DNA of 10,035 nucleotides, from NCBI GenBank assembly GCA_003527225.1, contig DPXQ01000144.1, positions 2,545-12,579 of the forward strand, given 5' to 3'. Of the stretch, positions 1 to 5,980 are shown in pieces. The notes beneath the pieces were generated by a model, which saw only the letters and a list, made by a program, of their open reading frames with translations, was not told the origin of the DNA and ran no database searches. Position numbers and translations under genes: made by a program. This stretch comes from Rhizobium sp. (GTDB taxonomy: Bacteria; Pseudomonadota; Alphaproteobacteria; Rhizobiales; Rhizobiaceae). Each line of letters starts with the position of its first letter. Position 1 is the first letter of the stretch.

Positions 1-596
1 ACGTGTTCCGCGAACTCGCCGTCTCGTATCTCGGCCGTCATGATCTCGCCCATGTCGACACCTCCGACTTCTCCAACACCGCCCTCGGCAAGGGGATTTC
101 GGAAGGCAAGACCAACCTGATCTCGACCGGCTGGACCCGCGGCTACAAGCCGACACTGGTGGCCGGCGGCGCTATCGACCGCACGCTCGGCGAACCGAAG
201 GGCGCGGCAACCGCCGCCCCCGCCAAGGCCTCGTCCGGCGGCAACGTATCCGCCTTTGCCGGCAATGCCGCCCGCAAGCTCGAAGTGACGACCGCCATTT
301 CGACCTCGGAAGTCGTCTCCTTCAAGCGCGACTACGAGGAGCGTGCGGTGGAAGTGGCCGAAGAGATCGCTGACGAGAGCGCGCAAGAGGCTACCGCCCT
401 CTTCTCCGACAAGGCCGCGGCGGACGCCGCCGCCGCCAAGGCGGACGCCAAGAAGAAGGAAGCCGACCGCCGCATGCGCTCGATCGCCCAGGGTTATACC
501 GGCAACATGTGCTCCGAGTGCCAGAACTTCACCATGGTGCGCAACGGCACCTGCGAGAAGTGCGACACCTGTGGCGCGACCAGCGGGTGCAGCTGA
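1..596 (+). CDS. nrdJ: Adenosylcobalamin-dependent ribonucleoside-diphosphate reductase (class II), C-terminal part
   Basis: This is the last ~197 codons of a gene that starts left of the window. Class II reductases make deoxyribonucleotides from ribonucleotides in the cytoplasm, using coenzyme B12 to generate the active-site radical. The visible part holds the end of the C-terminal domain, an Ala/Lys/Glu-rich, probably helical linker (about visible residues 100-155), and a cysteine-rich tail with Cys at visible residues 170, 173, 184, 187, 190 and 196. The first four look like a zinc-ribbon pair (CSEC and CEKC). The last two (CGATSGC) are placed like the redox cysteines that re-reduce the active site in this family; that role is inferred. 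The stop at 594-596 lies 11 bases before the next start and its downstream Shine-Dalgarno overlaps it, so read-through transcription into the XRE gene is possible. The family assignment is firm from the tail alone. Confidence 0.93.
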   Translation, partial: VFRELAVSYLGRHDLAHVDTSDFSNTALGKGISEGKTNLISTGWTRGYKPTLVAGGAIDRTLGEPKGAATAAPAKASSGGNVSAFAGNAARKLEVTTAISTSEVVSFKRDYEERAVEVAEEIADESAQEATALFSDKAAADAAAAKADAKKKEADRRMRSIAQGYTGNMCSECQNFTMVRNGTCEKCDTCGATSGCS

Positions 597-607
597 GGAA
601 GCCAGCC

Positions 608-964
608 ATGACAACCGAAGAAAAAATGCGTCGCCTCGGACAGATGATTGAAAGGGCCCGCAGAGACAAAAGGCTTCAAACTCGCCAAGTTGCGGAATAT
701 GCCGGTATCTCTTCTAGCGAACTTAATCGTGTGGAAAGTGGGGAAAGCTGGCCATCTGACCATGCGTGGGAAAGGATTTCTGATTTTTTTGGCTTCCCTG
801 TTGATATGATGGCTGCAATGAAAAAAGAGCGGCACATAGCGCCGCCCTTGCCTACCCAGGAATCCACTACCAAGCAGGAGGCTAAGGTGGACGCGAAGGT
901 TATTGATTTCGCCGCACACCTAAAAAAGAAATGGCAACAGACGTCTTTGTTCGAGAAGGACTAA
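608..964 (+). CDS. XRE-family helix-turn-helix transcriptional regulator
   Basis: The product is a predicted 118-residue DNA-binding repressor. A Cro/C1-type HTH occupies about residues 8-62, with the helix-turn-helix core around 23-46 (RQVAEYAGIS turn, then the recognition helix SSELNRVESG). The rest is a Pro/Gln/Lys-rich linker and a short helical C-terminus (DFAAHLKKKW). I chose ATG 608 because GAGGAAG sits 7 bases upstream, overlapping the nrdJ stop; an upstream in-frame extension to 509 lies inside nrdJ. The 3' end overlaps the ImmA/IrrE gene by 34 bases, the usual arrangement of a repressor with its protease (ImmR-ImmA in ICEBs1, DdrO-IrrE in Deinococcus). By analogy it would repress its own and other promoters until cleaved. 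Base composition falls sharply compared with nrdJ, which suggests acquisition. No dedicated promoter is evident. Confidence 0.85.
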   Translation: MTTEEKMRRLGQMIERARRDKRLQTRQVAEYAGISSSELNRVESGESWPSDHAWERISDFFGFPVDMMAAMKKERHIAPPLPTQESTTKQEAKVDAKVIDFAAHLKKKWQQTSLFEKD

Positions 965-1581
965 ACAGCCACGAAATGGCTGAAGTTGCAGCGAAGTATC
1001 GCCACGAGTTTGACGTTGCTCACGTCGAACTCGTGGACGTTGTATCGATACTTGAATTTAGACTTCCGGAACTTTTTCCGGGATTCCGGCTAATAATCAA
1101 GCCAAACGAAGAAGTGTGCGATTACGCGATAAGCGAACCGCAGAACAATCGGATTATTGTGCGCGAGAGTGTATATGATTCAGCTTGCGACGGCGATGCT
1201 TTCTGCCGCTTTACATTGGCGCACGAGCTAGGACATTTCTTACTACATTCATCAAAGGGATGTTCCTTACACAAGAGTGCCGACAAATATGACGCGGCGA
1301 TCTCTGCGATGAATGCCGTGGAAAGCGCTGAGACACAGGCGGATATGTTTGCCGCTCACTTTCTTGTTCAACCGGCGCTGGCATTTGAACTCAAGGGCGA
1401 TCCTGTGCTCCTATCACTGCGCGCAGGCGTACCCCTTGGTTCAGCGAAGTCAGTAATCTCTGCGGTGAAACGTCAGAGTTTCAGGTCACTTACACATCAG
1501 CCACCAAAAACCTACGCACAATCTGAACGCGAACGCGCCGAAAAGGGCAAAACCTCGCCAGACCAAATCCCTTTGCTCTAG
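931..1581 (+). CDS. ImmA/IrrE-family zinc metallopeptidase
   Basis: The product is a 216-residue protein with a clear zincin site: HELGH at residues 98-102 in the context FTLAHELGHFLLH, and a second block ETQADMFAAHFL at 134-145 whose Glu134 is the likely third zinc ligand. This is the COG2856/DUF955 pattern. Known members cleave a partner XRE repressor in response to stress or quorum signals, and the overlapping upstream XRE gene is the obvious candidate substrate. The C-terminus (about 165-216) is a predicted helical region followed by a basic, polar tail. The start is uncertain. ATG 931 is preceded only by a weak A/G-rich AAAAAAGAA and implies coupling to the upstream gene. ATG 976 (residue 16) has GAGAAGGA upstream, but at about 15 bases, which is too far. 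Line 1201-1260 counts 45% GC, against 73% for 421-480 in nrdJ, and TTA, CTA and ATA codons are used. The gene is probably foreign. Confidence 0.87.
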   Translation: MATDVFVREGLNSHEMAEVAAKYRHEFDVAHVELVDVVSILEFRLPELFPGFRLIIKPNEEVCDYAISEPQNNRIIVRESVYDSACDGDAFCRFTLAHELGHFLLHSSKGCSLHKSADKYDAAISAMNAVESAETQADMFAAHFLVQPALAFELKGDPVLLSLRAGVPLGSAKSVISAVKRQSFRSLTHQPPKTYAQSERERAEKGKTSPDQIPLL

Positions 1582-1627
1582 AGAATAACGAGAGAAAAAA
1601 GGTTTTGAGCCAATTGGCGTGGGGCCA

Positions 1628-1803
1628 CCTCCCCCCATGCGGGGGAGGAAGAAAAATCATGATCTTAGCGCAAGCTAAGTCATAGATTTTTCAGGAGAGG
1701 GGCAAGGTCAGGGACGCACTAACGGACCCCCCTCTCGCAAAATCTGAGGTTTAGCCTTCGGCCAAGCCCTCGATTTTGCTTTCTCCCCCGCCAAAGGGGG
1801 AGA
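1628..1803. repeat. Composite palindromic intergenic repeat with five stems
   Basis: About 176 bases hold five inverted repeats in tandem. A: CCTCCCCC 1628-1635 pairs with GGGGGAGG 1641-1648. B: 1652-1691, AAAAATC..ATGA..CTTAGC, loop GCAA, GCTAAG..TCAT..GATTTTT. C: GAGAGGGG 1695-1702 pairs with CCCCTCTC 1729-1736. D: GCAAAATC 1737-1744 pairs with GATTTTGC 1772-1779, with an inner GAGG..GCC/GGC..CCTC stem. E: TCTCCCCC 1782-1789 pairs with GGGGGAGA 1796-1803. The two end hairpins share the CTCCCCC/GGGGGAG core. The make-up resembles the mosaic palindromic elements (RIME/RPE type) of Rhizobiaceae. Stem B ends in a T-run on the + strand, so it could also end the transcript from nrdJ/ImmA. A stable structured RNA is an alternative. 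The stems are read directly; the family name is inferred. Confidence 0.7.
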
Positions 1804-1827
1804 TATCGCGTCGCGTCTGCCGCACCC

Positions 1828-2184
1828 TCACTCACCGGTATTCCTCAGCTCCGACAGAATCGTGAGACAAACGCCATCGAGGTTCCGTTCCACCTCACCA
1901 TTCCAAACCCGAAAAACCCGGAATCCCTGCGACCGAAACCAGGCATCTCGCCGTGCATCGCCTTCGCTTTCAGCATGCTGATGGCCGTCGACCTCGACGA
2001 TCAAACGGGCATCGAAGCAGACGAAATCAAGGATATAGCCGTCGAGCGGCACCTGGCGCCTGAACTTGAAGCCTTCGAGCTGCTTGTTGCGCAAGGCGTT
2101 CCACAGCATAGCCTCCGCAAGCGTTGCATCGCCCCGCATGGCTCTCGCATATCGGCGATGTCGGTCCGGAACGTCACGGTGCAT
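1828..2184 (-). CDS. DUF559 (Vsr-like endonuclease fold) protein
   Basis: The product is a predicted 118-residue single-domain protein of the DUF559 family, which has a restriction-endonuclease-like fold related to the very-short-patch repair nuclease Vsr. The family pattern is complete: an N-terminal helix with T.AE..LW..LR (residues 21-32), FKFRRQ (39-44), DGYILDF with Asp53, LIVEVDG with Glu64 and Asp66, a following His/Asp/Arg segment (68-80), and FRVWNGEV (91-98). Asp53 and Glu64/Asp66 are the likely metal-binding residues. I chose the start at 2184 because GGAGG lies 5 bases upstream of that ATG and the length then fits the family. The frame stays open to 2301, but that part does not look like protein of this family. 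The biochemical role of DUF559 proteins is not established. The 3' end is 25 bases from the palindromic repeat, and no T-tailed terminator is seen. Confidence 0.85.
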   Translation of the reverse strand: MHRDVPDRHRRYARAMRGDATLAEAMLWNALRNKQLEGFKFRRQVPLDGYILDFVCFDARLIVEVDGHQHAESEGDARRDAWFRSQGFRVFRVWNGEVERNLDGVCLTILSELRNTGE

Positions 2185-2543
2185 GAGGCCCTCCAATCGC
2201 CCCATTTCGCCACAGCTTGGGAAATGCGGCAAGCAGGCCCGATGCCGGCCGTCGCCGTGGCTCTCGGATCTTCGAAGGAAGAAAGGGAGCAAGGCGCGCA
2301 CCTGACATCCTCAAGGGAACGGCGCGTTGCATATGTACATGTATATGTATTCAAATATTAATGATATATGATGCCAAGCTGGGCACGTTAACTCCATCTT
2401 AATATCCGGATCAGAGTTACTATCGGCAGAACATGGCAGAGGCGGCTGCCGAAGAGCATGATACACCCATAAAAACGGGCGTCACCGGCCGCTCCGCGTC
2501 CAAGCGTGAAAATGGAAGCGCAGATCGCCAAGAGGACTTTAAA
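2185..2543. other. Divergent intergenic region between the DUF559 gene and the secreted-protein gene
   Basis: These 359 bases separate two divergent genes. They contain a small inverted repeat (CATTTC 2203-2208 / GAAATG 2221-2226) just upstream of the DUF559 start, a strongly AT-rich island at 2330-2370, and then about 170 bases of mixed composition up to the secreted-protein start. Open frames extend into it from both sides (to 2301 on - and back to 2433 on +), but neither extension has a convincing ribosome binding site or family-like sequence. I see no additional gene. Confidence 0.6.
2330..2370. promoter_or_regulatory. AT-rich island, possible promoter/regulator site
   Basis: Only 8 of 41 bases are G or C by count, in a window that is otherwise GC-rich. 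It includes the self-complementary octamer TACATGTA (2336-2343) and repeated TATATG/ATATTA steps. It lies between divergent genes, so promoter or regulator binding is plausible. AT-rich sites are typical for MucR/Ros-type zinc-finger regulators in rhizobia, but no specific motif match can be claimed. Confidence 0.35.
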
Positions 2544-3086
2544 ATGAACTATCTCGGTAAAATCGCGGCCTGCACCGCGGCTGTCATGCTTACAATATCT
2601 GTCCCCTCGTTCAGTGACTGGTCCCTTACCGCGCAGGCTTATGCCGCGAACGGGAATGGAGCGGGAAATGGCGGCGGAAATAGTGGTGGGAACGGCAGCG
2701 GCAACGGTGCAGGCAATGGCAGCAATGCGGGCGGTTCATCGCCGAATGGCGCCTCCACGAACACCAGGACCCAAACGCGAACCCCCACAGGGACACAACT
2801 CAAGACCACCACAAGAACGAAGGCGCAGACGAGGACGCAGAACACCCTCGCAGTCATGAATGCAGCGCATGCCTCCCCGATCGCGCGCATGTTCGCCGCG
2901 CCGAACTCAGCCGTCGGCAGGGTCGCCACCTATGACCGCGCTCGCACTGCCGCGCTTGCCCTCACGGACCCTGTGGCGCGGGAGGAGGCACTGAGGAACG
3001 CGGTTGCCCAGTTGCAGGCGAGCTTCGCCCTCACTCTGACCGCTGCGGAACTCACTCAGTTGAACGCCATACTGGACGCGAACTGA
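2544..3086 (+). CDS. Secreted Gly/Asn- and Thr/Arg-rich protein of unknown function
   Basis: I do not recognise this 180-residue protein. It starts with a probable Sec signal peptide: Lys6, a hydrophobic stretch about 7-20, and an AQAYA cleavage-like site ending at residue 34. Residues 35-70 are low complexity, with 25 of 36 being Gly or Asn and Asn at exactly every fourth position from 38 to 58. Residues 71-100 are Thr/Arg/Lys/Gln-rich, with 13 Thr, 6 basic and no acidic residues. Residues 103-180 look helical (DPVAREEALRNAVAQLQASF and so on). There is no Cys after the signal peptide. Between Asp25 and Asp131 no acidic residue occurs, so the mature N-terminal half is strongly basic and could bind acidic polysaccharide; this is inference. 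ATG 2544 is chosen because GAGGA lies 7 bases upstream and the signal peptide begins there; the in-frame ATG 2433 would bury it. Confidence 0.75.
   Translation: MNYLGKIAACTAAVMLTISVPSFSDWSLTAQAYAANGNGAGNGGGNSGGNGSGNGAGNGSNAGGSSPNGASTNTRTQTRTPTGTQLKTTTRTKAQTRTQNTLAVMNAAHASPIARMFAAPNSAVGRVATYDRARTAALALTDPVAREEALRNAVAQLQASFALTLTAAELTQLNAILDAN
2655..2726 (+). repeat. Six-unit degenerate 12-bp tandem repeat coding for N-(G/S)-x-G
   Basis: Six consecutive 12-base units each begin with an Asn codon (AAT or AAC), at residues 38, 42, 46, 50, 54 and 58 of the secreted protein. The units read NGAG, NGGG, NSGG, NGSG, NGAG and NGSN. Third-base differences between units indicate old expansion followed by drift rather than a recent slippage tract. 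Confidence 0.75.
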
Positions 3087-3133
3087 GCGCGTCGGGATCC
3101 TTCCGCGAAAGAGGCCCAGCCATCACCAAGATT

Positions 3134-3188
3134 GATCCTCGGCTTAAAGCCGAGGATCACCGTTAGGCCCGCTCCCCTTGGCGGGGGA
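3134..3188. repeat. Palindrome plus CCCC/GGGG hairpin, intergenic repeat
   Basis: A perfect palindrome at 3134-3158 has 12-base arms, GATCCTCGGCTT and AAGCCGAGGATC, around one A. Thirteen bases further, CTCCCC(3172-3177)..GGGGGA(3183-3188) forms a short hairpin. Neither is followed by a T-run, so a Rho-independent terminator is unlikely; this looks like dispersed rhizobial repeat DNA. The second hairpin is nearly the reverse complement of the end hairpin at 1784-1802. The rest of the gap up to 3375 holds nothing I can name. Confidence 0.6.
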
Positions 3189-3375
3189 CATGACCGCCTA
3201 ACTCCAGGAGAGTCACGAAAGTTGAGGCGACTGTCCTGCCGTCACCGCGCCGGAAATGTCGCATTCCTCACCGCTCACGAGGGGGAATTCGCCGGATGAG
3301 CCGCAAGGTCCTCTCCCGCATGCGTCCGTCGCCTGCTAGCGTCGCGTCACGTGATTCCCTCCGAGACCGGACCCT

Positions 3376-3813
3376 ATGCTGGAACCCATCATCGATACCG
3401 TTGCCGACACCCCTCGCCCCGAGGACCGCGACGCCGTGCTCGCGGCGCTACGCGCCTACAACATCGCCCAGACGGGCAAGAGCGAACGGCCGGATTTCGC
3501 CGTGCTGGTGCGCAATCCTCAGACCCGTGCGGTCGAGGGCGGACTCTATGGCGAGGAGAGTTTCGGCTGGGCCTTCATCCGCTATCTCGTCGTGCCCGAG
3601 GCCTATCGCGGCCAGGGTATCGGCAGCCGGCTGATGGCGGAGGCCGAAAAGATCGCCAGAGCACGCGGCTATGTCGGCGTCTGGCTCGATACCTACGAGT
3701 TCCAGGCCCGGCCGTTCTACGAGAAACAGGGCTACGAGGTCTTCGGTGCGCTCGAGGGTGGCAACGGGGCGCACGGCCAGTTCTTCCTGAAGAAGCGCTT
3801 CGCCACGCCATGA
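3376..3813 (+). CDS. GNAT-family N-acetyltransferase
   Basis: The product is a 145-residue cytoplasmic protein with a single Gcn5-related acetyltransferase fold. Motif A, the acetyl-CoA pyrophosphate-binding loop, is YRGQGIGSRL at residues 77-86, preceded by the strand IRYLVVPEA (68-76). Motif B follows as WLDTYEFQARPFYEKQGYEVFG (103-124, read as strand, helix, strand), with the usual aromatic FYEKQGY turn. The FQAxxFYEKxGF pattern is common to small GNATs acting on small amines or antibiotics, but the substrate cannot be told from sequence. The start at 3376 has only a weak purine-rich upstream stretch (GAGACCGGA), yet it gives a normal full-length domain. The gene stands alone, with no operon partner on its strand. 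Confidence 0.88.
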   Translation: MLEPIIDTVADTPRPEDRDAVLAALRAYNIAQTGKSERPDFAVLVRNPQTRAVEGGLYGEESFGWAFIRYLVVPEAYRGQGIGSRLMAEAEKIARARGYVGVWLDTYEFQARPFYEKQGYEVFGALEGGNGAHGQFFLKKRFATP

Positions 3814-3840
3814 GAAATCAGCAGCCCCTCCCAAAAGAAA

Positions 3841-3866
3841 GCCCCGTCCGGAAACCGGATCGGGGC
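3841..3866 (-). terminator. Rho-independent terminator of the small membrane protein gene
   Basis: Read on the - strand, GCCCCG-(A)-TCCGG and CCGGA-CGGGGC form an 11-bp stem with one bulged base around a TTT loop, followed by TTTCTTTT. The T-tail is on the - strand only, so it serves the gene at 3916-4143. On the + strand the stem is followed by AAGGGG, and it may still slow transcription coming from the acetyltransferase gene. Confidence 0.8.
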
Positions 3867-3915
3867 AAGGGGAGGTCGGAGAAGGTAGCCGCCGGTGGAT
3901 CGGCGGCGGATATGG

Positions 3916-4143
3916 TCAGACGCGCAATTCGCGCTTGCGCCAATTGCGCAGGCGCAGCCTCGGGGCGATGCGCCAGGCGATGAAGGGCGTGATCGCGAAC
4001 GTCACGACGATCACCGCCGGCAAAAGATATTTCGCATGCTCGTTGAGGGCCGGTACTGAAAGAACCGACACGGCACCGATCCCGAAAATGACGGCATTGA
4101 CCATCATGGCAACGAGTGCGGTAACGAAGAGCTGGGTTTTCAT
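3916..4143 (-). CDS. Small two-helix inner-membrane protein, function unknown
   Basis: The product is a 75-residue protein with two predicted transmembrane helices (about 5-29 and 38-58) and a strongly basic C-terminal tail (RLRLRNWRKRELR, 62-74). The positive-inside rule puts the tail, and therefore also the N-terminus, in the cytoplasm. I do not recognise a named family; such short proteins are usually annotated as hypothetical. The start is well supported: GGAGG lies 7 bases upstream of the ATG on the - strand. A terminator follows directly, so the gene is monocistronic. It is divergent from the DUF1883 gene across a 204-base gap that holds only a short duplicated GGCTCGGGC (about 4160-4183) and no clear promoter. 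Confidence 0.78.
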   Translation of the reverse strand: MKTQLFVTALVAMMVNAVIFGIGAVSVLSVPALNEHAKYLLPAVIVVTFAITPFIAWRIAPRLRLRNWRKRELRV

Positions 4144-4347
4144 GCCTTGCCTCCTTCAGTTGGCTCGGGCAGATGGCTCGGGCGCTTTCTGTTTCAGGGC
4201 TTAAACGCGCGGTATCTCGAAAAGTTCCAAAAAGGTCTCGCCGGTGGTGCGCGCAGATACCCCAAGCCCTCGGCCGCGAACGCTTCCTTAACCGGCACCA
4301 GCTAGTTTCTGACGGTCGCAACAGAACCAACCGAGACGAGAAACCGG

Positions 4348-4659
4348 ATGCCCAAGCCGACCTTCCGCTTTACCCATTATGACTTGAAAGCGCAGCGTGC
4401 CGGCGCCGTCATCGAGGTGACGCTGTCGGCTGTGAACAATGTCCGGCTCATGACGGCCAGCAATTTTCAACGCTTCAGGGAAACACTGGATTTCAAGTAT
4501 CTCGGAGGCGTTGCGAAGAAATCACCGATCCGGCTCACCATTCCCGAAAGCGGCCACTGGCACCTGATCGTCGACATGGAAGGCCATCATGGACTGGCCG
4601 ACTCCTCCGTCAAGATGATCGCCTCGCCGGCCCAGCAGCAGGCACAGAAGGCCTCCTGA
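4348..4659 (+). CDS. DUF1883 domain protein
   Basis: The product is a predicted 103-residue cytoplasmic protein matching the DUF1883 pattern along almost its whole length: FTHYDLKAQRAGAVIEVTLS (8-27), NVRLMTASNFQRF (31-43), YLGGVAKKSPIRLTIPESG (51-69) and HWHLIVDMEGHHGLADSSVKMI (70-91). The family forms a small beta-rich domain, found alone or fused to TIR-like or other domains; its function is not known. The last dozen residues are Gln/Ala-rich. The start ATG 4348 has GACGAG about 7 bases upstream. Its stop is only 7 bases from the convergent rarA stop, and I see no terminator hairpin between them, so the two transcripts probably run into each other. Confidence 0.85.
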   Translation: MPKPTFRFTHYDLKAQRAGAVIEVTLSAVNNVRLMTASNFQRFRETLDFKYLGGVAKKSPIRLTIPESGHWHLIVDMEGHHGLADSSVKMIASPAQQQAQKAS

Positions 4660-4666
4660 CGGGGTC

Positions 4667-5980
4667 TTACGCGCCGCCGCGCTCGCGCCGGAGCTTTGCC
4701 CACCAGTCAAGACGCTTGCGGATCTCGCGCTCGAAACCGCGTTCCGGCGGATCGTAGAAGGTCTTGCGCCCCATCTTCTCCGGAAAATAGTCCTGGCCCG
4801 AAAAGGCGTCCGGCTCGTCGTGGTCGTAGCGATAGCCGTCGCCATAGCCCTCGCCCTTCATCAGCTTGGTCGGAGCGTTGAGGATGTGCTTTGGCGGCAG
4901 CAGCGAGCCATTCTCCCTGGCTGCCCGCATTGCTGACTTGTAGGCCGTGTAGACGGCGTTCGACTTCGGCGCGGTCGCCAGATAGACGCAGGCCTGCGCC
5001 AGCGCCAGTTCGCCCTCCGGCGAACCCAGATAGTCATAGGCATCCTTGGCAGCGTTGCAGATCGCCAGCGCCTGCGGATCGGCAAGACCGATATCCTCAA
5101 CCGCCATGCGCACCAACCGCCGTCCGAGATAGAGCGGATCCTCGCCGGCATCGAACATGCGGCAGAGATAGTAGAGGGCGGCATCGGGATCGGACCCGCG
5201 CACCGACTTGTGCAAGGCGGAGATCAGGTTGTAGTGGCCGTCCTGGCCCTTGTCATAGACCGGGGCGCGGCGCTGGACGATCCGTGTCAGGCCTTCGGTA
5301 TCGAAGACCTCTCCCTCGCGGGCGGCGCGCCAGATTTCCTCAGCCAGCGTCAGGACGGCGCGGCCATCGCCATCGGCCATGCGAAGGAGGCTCGTCCGCG
5401 CATCGGCATCGAGCGGTAATTCCTTGTGCTCGACCTCCTCGGCACGTTTGAGGAGCGTCTCAAGGCTCGCCTCGTCATGCGGCTTGAAGGTCAGTACCCG
5501 GGCACGCGAAAGAAGCGCGGCATTGAGCTCGAAGGACGGGTTCTCCGTCGTGGCCCCGACCAGGATCACCGTGCCGTCCTCCATGACGGGAAGGAAGCTG
5601 TCCTGCTGGGCGCGGTTGAAGCGATGGATCTCATCGACAAAGAGAAGAGTCTGACGGCCCGACATGCGGCGCGCACGCGCCGCCTCGAAGACCTTCTTGA
5701 GATCGGCAACGCCGGAGAAGATTGCCGAAATCTGCTCGAAGGCGAGCCCCGCCTCGCCGGACAGGAGCCTCGCGACCGTCGTCTTGCCGGTGCCGGGCGG
5801 CCCCCAGAAGATCATCGAGCCCAGCGAACCCGAGGCGATCATCCGGGCCAGGACTCCGTCCTCGCCGGTCAGGTGCTCCTGCCCAGTCACCTCGGCGAGT
5901 GACTTGGGCCGCAAGCGGTCGGCAAGCGGGCGCTTGGACGCCACATCATCGGGTACCTGGGATGCGAACAGGTCACTCAT
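4667..5980 (-). CDS. rarA: Replication-associated recombination protein A (MgsA/RarA AAA+ ATPase)
   Basis: RarA is a cytoplasmic tetrameric AAA+ ATPase, related to clamp loaders and to eukaryotic WRNIP1, that acts at stalled replication forks and DNA ends. The 437-residue length is typical. The N-terminal region (PLADRLRPKSLAEVTGQEHL, 18-37) is characteristic. Walker A is GPPGTGKT at 60-67, Walker B LLFVDEIHRF at 112-121 with Asp116 and Glu117, sensor 1 lies in GATTENPSFELN (142-153), and the arginine finger is Arg159 in LLSRARV. The C-terminal tetramerisation domain includes YDKGQDGHYNLISALHKSVRGSD and the conserved ARRENGSLLPP-like and DYFPE segments. The start ATG at 5980 overlaps the stop of the upstream protease gene by four bases (ATGA), so translation is likely coupled. 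The product is complete with no missing motif. Confidence 0.97.
   Translation of the reverse strand: MSDLFASQVPDDVASKRPLADRLRPKSLAEVTGQEHLTGEDGVLARMIASGSLGSMIFWGPPGTGKTTVARLLSGEAGLAFEQISAIFSGVADLKKVFEAARARRMSGRQTLLFVDEIHRFNRAQQDSFLPVMEDGTVILVGATTENPSFELNAALLSRARVLTFKPHDEASLETLLKRAEEVEHKELPLDADARTSLLRMADGDGRAVLTLAEEIWRAAREGEVFDTEGLTRIVQRRAPVYDKGQDGHYNLISALHKSVRGSDPDAALYYLCRMFDAGEDPLYLGRRLVRMAVEDIGLADPQALAICNAAKDAYDYLGSPEGELALAQACVYLATAPKSNAVYTAYKSAMRAARENGSLLPPKHILNAPTKLMKGEGYGDGYRYDHDEPDAFSGQDYFPEKMGRKTFYDPPERGFEREIRKRLDWWAKLRRERGGA

Noticed and set aside
2185..2301. N-terminal extension of the DUF559 frame by 39 codons
   Set aside because: There is a good ribosome binding site at the internal ATG 2184, normal family length results, and the extension overlaps a small inverted repeat and reads like translated repeat DNA.
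2433..2543. Upstream ATG adding 37 residues to the secreted protein
   Set aside because: It has no Shine-Dalgarno and would place a charged segment before the signal peptide; ATG 2544 has GAGGA at the right distance.
3134..3158. Perfect palindrome as terminator of the secreted-protein gene
   Set aside because: There is a one-base loop and no T-run on either strand; it fits a dispersed palindromic repeat better.
3233..3248. CTGTCCT..CGTCACC as a second Pho box
   Set aside because: The period is 8 bases rather than 11 and the match is poor.
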